From: Cylindrodendrum hubeiense
Lineage: Eukaryota > Ascomycota > Sordariomycetes > Hypocreales > Nectriaceae
Direction: 5' to 3'
NCBI GenBank assembly: GCA_014621425.1
Contig: JAANBB010000346.1
Location: 1 to 44,178 of the forward strand
Length of the DNA stretch: 44,178 nt
In this document: in pieces, positions 9,341 through 21,500 of the stretch
How positions within the stretch are numbered: the first letter of the stretch is position 1
Layout: the number at the start of each line of letters is the position of its first letter
Program-made: the position numbers and the translations under genes
Notes under the pieces: generated by a model
Databases searched by the model: none
The model's input: the letters and a program-made list of their open reading frames with translations, nothing else
What the model was told of the DNA's origin: nothing

Positions 9341-12207
9341 ATGCCGACCACCCACGTCCAGCCCGATTCCCACGAGCAGCTCCAGGGGATCGCCAATGCC
9401 TTGCTCAAGGCGCGAAAGGTCGTCGTCGTCACCGGCGCCGGCATCAGCACCAATTCGGGCATTCCTGTACGTTGCTTCTGTTCCCCGCTTCTCACCCCAA
9501 GCTTTCTGGCCGACCGCACGACTGTGAGAAAATTAACTGACCTGCCCAGGACTTTCGCTCCGAGAACGGTCTCTACTCGCTGATCCAGGCCCAATTCGAT
9601 GCGGCTGCGCGCCAGGCGCGTCAAGCTGAGCTGGCGGCCCAAAGCGACAACGAAAATGATAATGACAGGAAAGCGGGTGATTTAGACAATGGCCGGGCTA
9701 GTAAACGACGAAGGCTGTCGTGCGATAATATCTCACAACCCAGCAACCATTCGGATGACACGGAAGAAGAAATCCAAGTGAAGCTCGACCTTGGCGCTTT
9801 TCAGGATGAAGAGGAATCGACCGTGGAGATCAAAGAGGAGGACCAACTACCGCAGTACAAAGAAGCCTCGAGTGAGGCCATGGACACCCTGCCTTTGATC
9901 ACCCCCAGAACAACAAGACATTCCATCTCGATTGCGCAGGCCATGACATCCCCGTTGTCTTCTCCGCCTCCCGACGATCTTATTGTACCGCCGACGGGCT
10001 TTCGAAAGCGCCATGCCAGTCGTCTCGCTGACCTTGCGATCCACCCCAGCTCATCGCCTCTTTCGAGCCCACCTCCTGGTCTCTTCGATCCCTTTGAGCC
10101 AGGTTCTCCGTCAGAGGACAACTGTAGTCGCCGGAGCACCTCGCCCTCCGAGGTTGAGGATTCTCCCCCGACAAACCCAATCAGTTTATCTCAAACGTCT
10201 GCCTCAGGTCGAACCACGTTGCCCAATATGAAGGGAAAGGATCTATTTGACGCCGCAATCTGGTCAGATCCCCTCCGAACATCCGTCTTCTATACGTTTG
10301 CCACAACATTACGGCAAAAGGTCAAGGACATAGAGCCGACGAGCTCACATCGCTTCATCGGCCACCTGAGAGACCGCGGGAAGCTCGTCCGTTGCTACAC
10401 TCAGAACATTGATCAAATCGAGGAAAAGGTCGGCCTTTCAACATCGCTCAAGGATGGTCCCGGTAGCCGTGGACGATTTTCACGCCGATCAACAGCCAGC
10501 ATGGTCCAGCTCAACAAGATGGTTGAGGAGGCCGCAAGTGTCACCACCGACCAAGGCTCCGAGAAGACTCAGCAGACGTCAGACTCAGAGCCAAGCCAGC
10601 AGTCTCAAGCCAGTAATTCGGAGGGAACTGAGACTCCTGTGGTTGCTGAGCCTGAGCAGACTTCGGACAATGTCAAAGCGCCCGCAAAGAACCCTCGGCG
10701 GGAACTGCCACGCTCAGGCGTTGAGTGTGTCTTTCTCCACGGGTCTCTTGAGCTCCTGAGATGCTTTCTTTGCGGTCGCGTCTGTTCATGGGATGACGAT
10801 GACCGAGAACTGGAGACAATGTCGGGGCAGCAGCCCGAGTGTCCTCACTGCGTCGGCGCAACAACCGCTCGAGAGGAGAAGGGGAAGCGAGCTCTGGGCG
10901 TCGGCAAGCTTAGGCCCGATATTGTGCTCTACGGCGAAGAACATCCCAACTCACACCTAATCAGCCCCATTGTAACTCACGATTTGGCACTTAACCCCGA
11001 CTTGCTCCTCATCCTGGGCACCAGCTTACGAGTACATGGACTCAAGGTCATGGTCCGTGAGTTTGCCAAGGCAGTCCACACCAGGGGCGGCAAGGTTGTG
11101 TTTGTCAATTTCACGAAGCCGCCGGAAAGTTCCTGGGGAGATGTTATCGACTACTGGATCGAGTGGGACTGCGACGCTTGGGTTGCTGACTTGCAGGACA
11201 AGATACCCAAGCTATGGCAAGAGCCCGAGCCGCTCAAGCCCAAGAAGAAGCGGGAATCTAATGGCGCCTCGGAGGATGGCGACAAGGCAGAGATCAAGAA
11301 ACCCCCTCCCGCCAACCCAGTGGCTCTCCGAGACACAAAGGTCACTGGGGCTTACTGGACGTTGAAGATTATGAACGAGCTTCACAGGATAACAGGAGCA
11401 AAGGAGCTCGATCGCCGAGCTTCGATATCGGCGCCTGTGATAGCCCCGACGGTTAATGACACTCCAAACTCGGAGAAGAAGCCGACAAAGCCCAAGCCTC
11501 GGGCCAGGCGACCTCGAAAGTCGGCACCAGGCGCTCTTGAAAGGCCAAAGAAGCCTCCATCGACGCTCAACCCTAACCACGGTCGGTCCCGTCAAAAGGT
11601 CGAGCCCGCAGAACCTGCTGTTTCTGCGGAGCAAATTATCACTCCCAAGAAGCCCGTTGTCGTTGAGCAGATGAGCTCCATCCTTGATTCCGTCAAATCA
11701 AACCCCCGTCTTAGAAAGCGGAAGAAGATTGACGGTGAGGAAGTGGTGATGCCCACGGTTGGCAAACGTCGAACCGCTCCAGAGGTGTACAGGCCTACCG
11801 CAGCAGAGCTGGAATTGCCCCCATTAAGACCCCAGCCGCCCAGCACCACGGGTTCGCGCTATGGCAAACCGATACCTCTGGAGCCCAGAAGCCCTCCAGC
11901 AGGGCCATTGGCTTCCATCTCTGTCAACATGCGAGGCGCAACGATTTTTAAGAAGAAGAACGCGTTCTTTATGGATGACCCGTTAGTCAAAACCCTGCAG
12001 CATGCCCCTAGCTGGTGGCAGGCAACCAAGGGCGAGACGACGATTGTGGTGAAGCACGGCAGCAGGCCGGATGAAGCAAATGCAGCGCTGGCCCTGGCAG
12101 GGTTGAGCCAAGGCAGTCCTGTGGTTCATGAGCCCCCGAGTTCTACGCCGAGGGGAATAGAAATGTCTTTGAGGAGTTGGGGCACGAGATGGTCATGCAA
12201 GGGATGA
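9341..12207 (+). CDS. Sirtuin NAD-dependent deacetylase, Hst3/Hst4-like
   Basis: Two exons, 9341-9466 and 9550-12207, with an 83-nt GT-AG intron that joins GAGISTNSGIP directly to DFRSENGLYS, as expected for a sirtuin. The product is 927 aa. NAD-binding motifs are GAGIS (32-36), DFR (43-45) and TQNID (326-330). The catalytic His is 439 in VFLHGSLE. The zinc site is Cys447, Cys450, Cys473 and Cys476. A long acidic, Ser/Pro-rich insert (about 45-270) splits the Rossmann fold between DFR and GKDLFDA. A basic, low-complexity tail of about 400 residues follows the core. This layout fits the Hst3/Hst4 branch, which in yeasts removes acetyl groups from histone H3 Lys56 after replication. Nuclear location is inferred from KRRR-like basic patches. 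The exact substrate in this fungus is inference. Confidence 0.9.
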
Positions 12208-12762
12208 GGGGAGTCAGTCATTTATGGCGATAATCAGCGAGCATTGGGACCTCGGCGTCCAGGAGCACATGGAATTCATTCATGGGGAATGGTGTATTGC
12301 GCACGCAAAGACGCCGGTGAGGCAAGACGGAGAAGCCTAGGAGCTATGATAACTTATGAGGCGTTCGGGATCCGGGAATCAGACTTTATGAAGACTTGAG
12401 TTTCACCCAGCACACAGACGAATTGACATGGCATTTGGCGGTAAGCCAGCACAGTGACTCAGAACACGTCCTTTTATAGGTTTACCATGACCCAAGTCTC
12501 CACGCACTCTTTCGTATCGCGTATCTCGGTGTAAATCGGCTACCCCCGGCCTTGAGCGATGGTCCGTTGTCACATCTGCCGGAGTCGATATCTGGCGGAG
12601 TCGCACAGGGCGCCGTTGACATTATTGGGTGGGGTAGATGAATAATAAACGCTACTACGCTATTGACTCATCGTCAACCTCCAGAAACTATATTAGGACC
12701 TACCCGCTGATAGAGAAGAGAGCGGGTTATTATAATACCACTATCATCAACAACGCGCAAAA
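12208..12762. other. Intergenic region, no gene seen
   Basis: Contains the sirtuin 3' UTR and the promoter of the aminotransferase-fold gene. An AT-rich patch with a TATAAT-like sequence (about 12730) lies some 30 nt upstream of that gene's ATG. No ORF of interest or RNA gene was seen. Confidence 0.6.
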
Positions 12763-14203
12763 ATGGGATCAATTGGCCAAGGTTCTTCACAGGAGCTTCC
12801 CGTCAGGGGAAAGCCAGAGGCGTCCGTCTTCGGAAGCGCTATGAGAAAGGACTTCCTGTTTGATCCGGAATGGAGGAATCTCAACCATGGTGAGTCAGCC
12901 TCAATGCGTTCTCTTACATCTCTGTGGTCTTCAGTTGCCCTTGACTCACACTTCAATCCCAGGCTCCTTCGGAACCTATCCCACCGCTGTCCGGACCAAG
13001 TTCCGAGAGTATCAGGATGCGAGCGAGACCCGGCCCGATGTCTTCATCCGGTACGAATACCCCAAGCTATTGGATCAATCCCGGGATGCCGTTGCCAAGA
13101 TCATCAATGCGCCTGACAACACCTGCGTCTTCGTCCCCAACGCGACGGTCGGCGTCAACACCGTCTTCCGCAATTTGGTGTGGAACCCCGACGGCAACGA
13201 CGTCATCGTCAGCTTCTCAACCGTCTATGAGGCTTGCGCCAAGGTTGCCGACTATCTCGTCGACTACTACGGGACCATCTCTACCCGAGAGGTCGAGCTG
13301 ACATATCCCATTGACGATGCCGAGATTCTGAAAAGATTCCGTGACACTGTCAAGCAGATCGAGGCCGAAGGCAAGCGAGCCCGCGTAGCCATCTTCGACG
13401 TCGTCTCTTCCCGCCCTGGCGTCGTCTTCCCCTGGGAGGACATGGTCAAGGCCTGCAAGGAGCTCGGGGTGCTCAGCATGGTCGACGGCGCGCAGGGCAT
13501 CGGCATGGTCAAGCTGGACCTTGCTGCCGCGGACCCGGACTTCTTCGTGTCCAACTGCCACAAGTGGCTCTTCGCACCGCGAGGCTGTGCCGTCTTCTAC
13601 GTGCCGGTGCGCAACCAGCACATGCTTCCCACAACGCTGGCCACGAGCCACGGCTACCAGCCGAAGACGGTGACGCGCAACGTGCCGCTACCGCCGAGCA
13701 CTAAGCCCCCGTTCATTACCAACTTCAACTTTGTCGGCACGCTCGACAACTCACCGTACCTATGCGTCAAGGACGCCATCAAGTGGCGCCAGGAGGTCCT
13801 CGGCGGCGAGGATAAGATTCTGGAGTACCTGTGGGACCTGAACAAGAAGGGTATCGAGATCGTCGCGGACAAGCTGCAGACGGAGTACATGGAGAACAGC
13901 ACAGGCACCATGCGCAACTGCTCCATGGCCAATGTTGCACTGCCCATCTGGACGGGCAAGAAGGGGCCTGGAGCCAAGGAGGGAGACTCGGTGGTGGCGG
14001 ATGAGGATGCGGACAAGGTGTTCCATTGGCTCTTGAACACCATGATGGGCGACTACAAGACGTTCCTGTCGCTGTTCATCCACGGAGGCCGGTTCTGGGC
14101 CCGGTTTAGCGCGCAGGTCTACCTGGGACTAGAGGACTACGAGTGGGCGGGCAATATGCTCAAGGAGATTAGCGAAAGGGTTGCGAAGAAGGAGTATCAG
14201 TAA
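12763..14203 (+). CDS. Class V aminotransferase-fold PLP enzyme, Egt2/LolT-like
   Basis: Two exons, 12763-12889 and 12963-14203, with a 73-nt intron that restores the N-terminal LNHGSFGTYP motif of this family. The product is 455 aa. The PLP site is visible: Asp217 in MVDGAQGIG stacks on the cofactor ring, and Lys243 in SNCHKWLF is the expected Schiff-base lysine. Overall layout resembles fungal isopenicillin N epimerase-like/cysteine desulfurase-like proteins. That group includes hercynylcysteine sulfoxide lyase (Egt2, the last step of ergothioneine synthesis) and LolT-type enzymes of alkaloid clusters. No other ergothioneine or loline gene is in the window, so the reaction (likely C-S or C-N bond chemistry on an amino acid) stays open. 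No targeting peptide. GC-rich codon use matches the sirtuin next door. Confidence 0.85.
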
Positions 14204-15226
14204 AAGTGTAGTTTGAGAGAGGTTCGAATTAAAGATCTCACTGCTGACCCGATGTGGAGGCCGGGCAGGGTTCTAGCGAGTTATTATACGTCATTTCAGT
14301 AGCGACCCATAAGCCATCCAGTGTCAAGTCGTCCGTCTGCCCGGCATTTCACTAATAAGAAGCCCAGCTCGAGATTCGGGCGGGTTTTGATGGTAGCAAG
14401 CGAGGCGCAGTCGTTAACATCGCAACACGGCATGGACAGCAACTGCTCAGCCCCTGTTCTGGATCCGAGTCGAATGTTGCTGTGCCACCAGCACAACCAT
14501 CGTGAATGAGGCTTACCAGGATGTTGTTGTGTCACCAGCGGAACAATCATGAACGAGGCGTACCAGGATCACGCTTTGCTCTCCGCGGTCGTGGACATTC
14601 GACTTGTGTTACCCATCGAAAGCTGCGGCTGGGCTGACCAGCCGCAGTCTCTAGCGGCCGAAGTTGGTCCGCATCTAGAGCACGGATTCCTCATGATGGG
14701 CAGTGCTATCGCGTAGCTAGCTGGCGAGGCGTCAACCCACGCTGCGGGGCTGCTCTGCGGCCGGGCGAGGCCTGCCTACAGTAGTTTCGACGTGATTTAA
14801 TATGTAGAATCCCCGAGAAATGTACTATGTAATTGTCAGACAACACGCAAACGAGACGGGGCCCCGCAGCGAATATACGGAGGCTTTCCTCGGGGTTGGT
14901 TGCAGCTAAGCACTGCCTCGACGTCGCGGGGTAGCTCACAAGATCACCGAGTTGGTGTGCGCTATAGCGCGCCCTGCAGCGTCAGCTGGACGTCACCCAA
15001 CAGCCTCTTTTCAGATTGCAGAAGCGTTCTGGAATATGGAATAAATTATAAGCCGCGTTCGCCCTGCCAAGAGGTCATCTTTTCCGAAAGCTTGTAAATC
15101 ATCCGAGGCTGAACTGACTTTCATACCAACGCAATACCAACGCCATACAAACGCCACCTCCGCTCTCTTATTTATACCCCAGCTTTCTTTTCCGACACAA
15201 TAAATTCATCTCCTACCTTCCAGGCC
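14204..15226. other. Intergenic region with one tandem duplication
   Basis: About 1 kb without a convincing gene. It holds the 47-bp tandem duplication listed separately and, at its right end, an AT-rich TTATTTATAC element (about 15168-15177) roughly 50 nt upstream of the next start codon, a plausible core promoter. Confidence 0.6.
14474..14567. repeat. 47-bp tandem duplication, diverged mainly by transitions
   Basis: Copy one is 14474-14520 and copy two is 14521-14567. They align without gaps over 47 positions. Several differences are C/T or G/A transitions, which is compatible with (but too few to prove) repeat-induced point mutation. Confidence 0.8.
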
Positions 15227-15574
15227 ATGGGAAACCAACAGTCCGGACCTGCTTCAGGCGACGCCGCCGCCGACGGCGACAAGAAGAAGTCGCTGTACAA
15301 GCGCATGCACGACTCGAAGAAGAGCAAGCCCCTCAGCGACGAGGACATCCTCAAGTACACGGGCAAATCGCGCGACGAGCTGAAGACCTGGGCCGACGGG
15401 CGGCCAGGCGTCGGCAAGAACCAGCTCTCCGGCAAGGCGTCGATGGGCGAGACGTCCGGCTTGGCAGGTATGGCAATCGCCGAGGGCTACGGAGGTTGGG
15501 GACCAAGTGCTGAGTCGAATGATGCGAACAGAGGGATGAAGTTCCCGCCAACGGCAGAGCAACAGAAGTCGTGA
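15227..15574 (+). CDS. Small, probably N-myristoylated protein of unknown function
   Basis: Single-exon, 115 aa. It starts MGNQQS, a good N-myristoylation signal (Gly2, Ser6), followed by a Lys-rich stretch (about 19-34). The middle, LSDEDILKYTGKSRDELKTW (about 36-55), looks like a short helical segment. The rest is Gly-rich and polar. No membrane segment or catalytic motif is present. I do not recognise a named family. Start choice is supported by the myristoylation motif, a favourable GGCCATGG context and an upstream TATA-like element. Myristate plus basic residues suggests membrane attachment, but this is inference. Confidence 0.75.
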   Translation: MGNQQSGPASGDAAADGDKKKSLYKRMHDSKKSKPLSDEDILKYTGKSRDELKTWADGRPGVGKNQLSGKASMGETSGLAGMAIAEGYGGWGPSAESNDANRGMKFPPTAEQQKS

Positions 15575-15984
15575 GAAGCTGGGATTGAGCTGGTATTGAT
15601 CTGGGTTATAATATGTGTTTAATGGTTATTGCTTGAGAGAAATTGGACGATATTGTAATGCATGCCCGCGCCCGAGAACTGTCATACTCCCCACCTTCAA
15701 CCTTCTTAGATGCATGGGATGCGTTGGCACCGTCAGATCAATTGTGATTGAGCAACAAATATGTAGTATCTGATGGTTGACAGGTAGCAGGGGTTGTGTA
15801 ATCCTGCGACAGGCCCATCTCGCTACCCTAAGCATCAGCACAAGTAAATCACGCATCTCACGCATCTCAATGCCCACTTCCATCATTCGTGAAAGACTGG
15901 CGATACCAGCACGCGCAGGTTTTGAGAACAACTATTTTATCCGGGCGTCATATCACTTGGACTGGATTCAGCGCGATCTTCAAG
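15575..15984. other. Intergenic region, nothing recognised
   Basis: About 410 nt holding the 3' UTR of the small protein gene and the promoter of the HET gene. Base composition becomes visibly more AT-rich from here to about 24.5 kb. Confidence 0.6.
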
Positions 15985-18128
15985 ATGGCATCAAAGAAGG
16001 TTCATCCAAGCGCACCGAAACCCCAGCCCGCTCCACACAAGAGTCATGCCACGACAGCAACGACAAGCAAGCCAATCGCAAAGCCAACAACAATAGCACC
16101 GTGCAGCCTTTGCCTCGACCTTGACTATGCTACTATCAAGAAGAAGTCGGCTATTATTCGTGGCTATGCGCCTTGCCTCAAGGAAATCTCCCGGTCTGCC
16201 AAGTCTTGCACCACTTGTAACATCATGTACCAAGCTACGCAGCACTGCTACCCAGAAGTCTTCATAGCTGCATCTTACTATCGTGTTTTCATTTCCTTTT
16301 TCGGAGGAGATGAGACTCAGTTTTCCAAGGAAATTTTGGGCTTGTCAGTGTCCCCAAAGGAATTTCCAGAAACTGAGGAGGATCCGCTTCGGAAGATCCA
16401 AGATGGATGGAAGAGCAGAGTTCTCCACATCTATTCAGTGCCAGGTATGGCCTTTAGAATACGCGATATTTGCAATTATTAACTTGTCACATAGGGAAAC
16501 CGTGCCCATGGCCGATCTTTCTACCAGGTACTATTCCTTCCTCCAACCCCAGTGCTCTGGCAGAGCAGGTCAAATCATGGATGAGCAAGTGCGAAAAGGG
16601 CCACAAAGAGTGCAGAACTGCAACGCAAGGTATTCTACCAAGACGAGTCGTTCAAATCATCCCCGGGTCAAAGCCAGGAAGCTGCAGAGTTCGGCTGTGC
16701 GAGCCCACGCCATCTCGAAAAGCTCCCTACGTCTGCCTCAGTCACTGCTGGGGAAAGAAGCAGATTATCGTCACAAAAAAGGGAAATATCGACCAACACA
16801 TGAAGGAAATCCCGTGGGGAAAACTCTCGACAACTTTCCAAGAGGCCATTGACTTTTCTTGCCGTATTGGCGTGGAATTTATTTGGATCGACTCGCTGTG
16901 CATCGTTCAGGACTCCACCACGGACTGGGAGAAAGAGGCAGTAAAGATGGCTTCGTACTACTCCAACGCTGACCTCACCGTCGCCGCATCAGCAGCAAAG
17001 GATGGTTCAATTGGCCTTTTTCCAAAGGGGTCCAAGACTGATGAAGCAGTTGAACTCCGTGGGAAAGATAAACAGGGACGCCCGTACCATCTTGTCACCA
17101 GGACGGCCATCGATCACCCGTTTGATGTGGAAGACGACGAATTTGATCATTTCCCGCTTACTAAACGAGGATGGGTCTTCCAGGAACATATTCTTTCTCG
17201 TCGCTTCTTACACTTTGGCGTGAGAGAGCTCGTGTGGGAATGCCACTCGAGCACGCACTGCCAATGCAGTATGATACCAGCAGCACCTCGCTCTGACCAT
17301 TCCACAAACCAAGTACTCAGCGTTGCGAAATATGGCCTAGAAACGAAAGACGTGCGGAAACGACGCCAGTTATGGTATGAGAACGTGGAAAGCATGATGA
17401 ATCTTGACTTCACCTACGCTACGGATCGGTTGGCAGCGACGGCTGGAGTAGCTACACTCCTGGCAAAGGGATACAAGGGCAGGTATCTCGCTGGGTTATG
17501 GGAAGACTCTCTCATCGCGGATCTCTGCTGGGCCATTATGGAGAACGGGAAACGCCCAGATGAACTGAAAAAGGTGCCTTCATGGTCATGGGGCTCTGTC
17601 TCTGGCGGCTTGGCCACTCTTTGGTGCCAAAGCGACATTTCTGATCCCAACGTCATGATGGCTGCTCGGGTAATCAAAATTGACTGTCAGCCGGATCCGC
17701 CCTCTCTTATCGGAGCTCTAACCCGGGGAATCCTAACGCTGGAGGGTAAAATGGTAACTGCCGTCATGAAATCTGAAGACACTAAAGGCGGTGTAAAACA
17801 ATCACTGAGTATTGGAAACGGTGCAAAACAGGAGATCTTCCGCGAAGGATGGTTCTTCAACGCAGATTCTCAGGACTTTTGGAAGCATAGCGCAAAGGGT
17901 GCGATTGTCCACTTACTCGAAATGACGCGGAAAGTGGCGCAGGGGCAAAAGCTCTTGGCTATTTTTCTTGTGTTGCAGCCTCATAAGGATAGAAAGGGTT
18001 CATTCCAGAGGATAGGGCTCTTGAGAGCTCAGGTGAGAAGGCGGCCGCCGCAGCAGGGCGAAGCAGGCGTACCCTTTGTAAATAGGTTTGATAGCATTGC
18101 AGGGGTGGAGAGAATCCAGATCGAATAG
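15985..18128 (+). CDS. HET-domain protein (heterokaryon incompatibility)
   Basis: Two exons, 15985-16444 and 16495-18128, with a 50-nt intron, giving 697 aa. The start is the first ATG in frame and has a good context (CAAGATGGC). The N-terminal part has paired cysteines (CSLCLD, CTTC). The HET domain covers about residues 228-400, with all three classical blocks: YVCLSHCWG (232-240), FIWIDSLCIVQD (282-293) and DLTVAASAAKDGSIGLF (313-329). HET domains trigger regulated cell death in fungi when non-self is sensed, usually through partner proteins. The C-terminal about 250 residues (W-rich SWSWGSVSGGLATLW region) resemble the usual tail of stand-alone HET proteins and contain no obvious sensor repeats. 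GC content is lower than in the left-hand genes. The next gene, same strand and 398 nt away, is a GHKL ATPase. Confidence 0.9.
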
Positions 18129-18526
18129 GTAGGTAACCAAGAGAAAAGTTGCACAATCCATGCATAACGCGTTCAACTAAACGCACTATGCGGTCCTGTT
18201 TACCAAATATGATTGGGATATCCCAAGCAATAGTGTGAAGAGGAGGTGGGTAAACCCCCAGTCTGTTAATGCTGGTCCTGTTTGTCATATGGCTCCACCC
18301 ACAGATTTCGATGCAGAGAACCAACAACACTTTCTACAAGAGCATTCAATCTCGGTTATTTGTTATTCCGGTATTTCCATCACCAGAAAGCACACCTGGA
18401 GGCCCTGATATGCATGATAATCGCGCACTCAGCTTTTTGACCAATCCTTTGACAGTAACTGAGATTTGCCTGTACCTAAAGACAACCAATTATTTATATC
18501 CCACACCATTGCTACTGCAGCTAAAG
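18129..18526. other. Short intergenic region between HET and ATPase genes
   Basis: 398 nt. An open frame begins upstream (18269) in phase with the next gene's first exon, but it adds an unrelated hydrophobic leader absent from this family. I therefore placed the start at 18527. Confidence 0.6.
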
Positions 18527-21500
18527 ATGACCACAAAGGAAACTATCTCTCGAGATGCAGCTCGGAGGGCGGTGAAGCTCATCAGTTATAAGTATGGCGT
18601 GGGCCAAGAGGAGCTGTGGGCTATTTTCGAGGCAGCCAATCTCGATGCGACATTAGTACTGCGAGACACCTTCAAAAGCTTGAGCTCCATAGCAGCTCGT
18701 TCTATTGATACGTATGTCAGTCTCGAATGTGATGGAATTTGCCTCTTGCTAATGATTCACGATGGCTAGATTGTCACGAAGTCTCTACACCAGCAAAGCT
18801 AGGTTCATCTTTGAATTGCTCCAAAATGCCGATGACAACACGTATGCTCATGCTTTGGAGATTGATAATGCTCCCAATGTTTCATTCGCTCTTCATCACG
18901 ACAAGATGATCATCGAATGCAACGAGGACGGCTTTACGAAAAAAAACCTTGAAGCGATGTGCGATGTTGGGCAGAGCTCGAAAAGCGGAGCATACGGATA
19001 CATCGGAGAAAAGGGTATCGGGTTCAAGTCCGTGTTTATGGTTGCTCATAAGGTGACCATTCAGTCTAATAACTTTTCTTTCTCTTTCACACACAATCCG
19101 GGCGAAACAGGGCTTGGGATGATCGCTCCTGTTTGGGAGGAATCCGTCGAAGTACTTGACTCAAGAACGAGGATCACACTTGATCTCCACCAGTACAACA
19201 GTGATCCCCTTGAAAAGAAAAGGCAGTTTTCAATCATCAAAGGTCAGCTAGAAGACCTGAAAGGTACTTCTCTTCTCTTCCTTCGGAAACTCCGGCAGAT
19301 CAGCATCACAATACACAAGACAGATGGCAGCATTGATTCTCAGGCAAAATACTCAATTCGGAGAGGAGAAATTGCAGAGATTGTCAAAACCTCCTTGGAT
19401 GGTTCTATGGTCACAAACAAGTACTACATTTGCAAACATATGGCTGAAGGGTTGCCGCCGCATGAGAACAGGACCAGCTCAGACCTCGAAGGAGAAGATC
19501 GCGCTGGGAAAACAGCAGAGGTCGTGCTAGCCTTCCCTTTGGATGAATCTTTGGTGCCCGTTGTTAAGAACCAATTTGCGTTCGCGTTTCTTCCTATGCG
19601 GCCTATGGGTTTCAAGGTTAGCAACACTTTTATCACCATCATCCCGATATGAAATCAAGCTGACACCCAAGTGTATATAGTTCATCATCCAGACAGACTT
19701 CGTCACCCAAGCCAATCGTCAAGACATCGTAACCACCTCTCGTCGAAATGAGAGTCTTCGAGATGTAATTGCAGAATGCCTTGGTCAGGCCGTGGAACAG
19801 TTCTGCGACCACCCTACCTTGCAATACCAATGGATGAGATGGCTGCCGCAAAGCGGCACGGACCGAATGGATCCGTTTTGGGGTGTGATTGTTGAGAAGT
19901 TCAAAATGCAATTAAAAACTCGCCGAGTCTTGCGAACACTCAATTCTGGCCGGTTGGGTTATATATCATCCCTACGGACGGTACTCCCCGCATACAAAGA
20001 CAAAAACCGGAATCCGTTGTTCAAAGACATCAACCCAGAGATCTATGTCTCGAAGCAATACCGAGATGCTGACTTGGATCTTCTCAGATCATATGGACTC
20101 GACAATGTGTCCTTGGCAGAAGGGCTTGATCGAATCGAGGGAGACCTTGCCAAATCTGCCCTCAAATCCGTTTTCAAGTCTTCGACGGATGACGACTGGA
20201 GATCCCGTGCAACTCGAATGATCATTCAACTATACATCGTTTCTGAATTCGTTGGACAGAGGGACAGAATGGACAACTTGAAATTACTCCGTCTGGAGAA
20301 TGGCAAATGGGTTTCTGCGAGTGAGGGACCAATATACTTCTCGCACATACGAGATATTGCTATACCCAATGATCTGGGTCTTCAGTTACTCGACTCCAAA
20401 ACCACCAAGAACCCAATCGCTCTTGAGCTTTTTGAGATCTTGGGAGTACAGAACGCTTCAACGCAAAAGATACGTGATCTCATATTTTTGAGAACTGCCA
20501 CATCGATACCATCGTCTATCATGCGGTTGACCTTTCTTTATCTTACCCATGAACCGAATAAACCTGAACGAGATGAAGATTGGGGAAAATATAAGATCTA
20601 CACCCAAAATGACAAGTTGCAGGCACCTCGGAAAGGCCTTTGCTTTCTGAAGACAGGCAATGCGTATTGCCCTTTCAAGCTTCTTAGTCCCAGCAAGACA
20701 AATCCCAAGGGATATTTGGAATTATTCATTCATGACGCCTATTTTGAAGTAGTCCCAATACCCCCGGACCAGCACAAAGTTTCTTGGACTGATTGGATGC
20801 GCTTGAAGCTGAATCTCTGGACTGATATTCCTTTGGCAGTAGTTAACTCTAACAATGTGCTATCAATCTCGGAGTACTTTGAATACGTTTCATCACATCG
20901 TGCTGAACAATATTTAGGAGCTTTGAGGATCAGTTGGTCACGTCAGGGATCAAGTCTCGACGACTCAACGATTGAAAGCTATAGAAACATCAAAGTCCTT
21001 TGCAAAGGAGGGTCATTTAAAATCCCGTCTGCTACCTACTTGCCACTTCCGGAGTTGGAGAAAAAGTGCTCTCGGTACTTGGACGTTCAAAGATTTAAGT
21101 TTATTAAATTGGAAACTGCTCTCGAGCCCGGATCTTATTCAGGAAAATGGAAATTTCTGGTCGAAGATTTCAATGTGGGGTACGAAGACAATCTTGACTT
21201 CTACCTCGACATTCTGAGACAGCTCAGTCTTAATCAGGATGACCGCCCAATGAACATGGTCGTGAATCTATATCAAACAATTCACGCCCGATGCCTTGAG
21301 TCTCAAAATCGTCATGAGGCACAGGAAAAAACTAGGTACTCTTTTCACATTCAGCTTAAGATCGGAAACATAAGACTAACTATGAGAAGACAATTTTTCA
21401 GCACATCGACTGTTGTCTTTGTACCAGCCTCGCATTCACTGCCAGACACTTGGACATCTTTGTCAAACTGTCTCTGGGAAGCTCCTCCGGATCTAACGAC

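Noticed and set aside
8727..9527. 266-codon open frame on the plus strand before and over the sirtuin start
   Set aside because: It overlaps the sirtuin GAGIS exon in another frame, is Ser/Arg/Pro-rich and has no domain. The sirtuin frame is clearly the real one.
15889..15984. Upstream extension of the HET gene
   Set aside because: The extended frame begins at GTG, not ATG. The first ATG is at 15985 and has a good context.
18269..18526. Upstream in-frame ATG extending the ATPase gene by 86 residues
   Set aside because: The extension is hydrophobic and unrelated, while the 18527 ATG begins a helical segment normally found before the ATPase motif.
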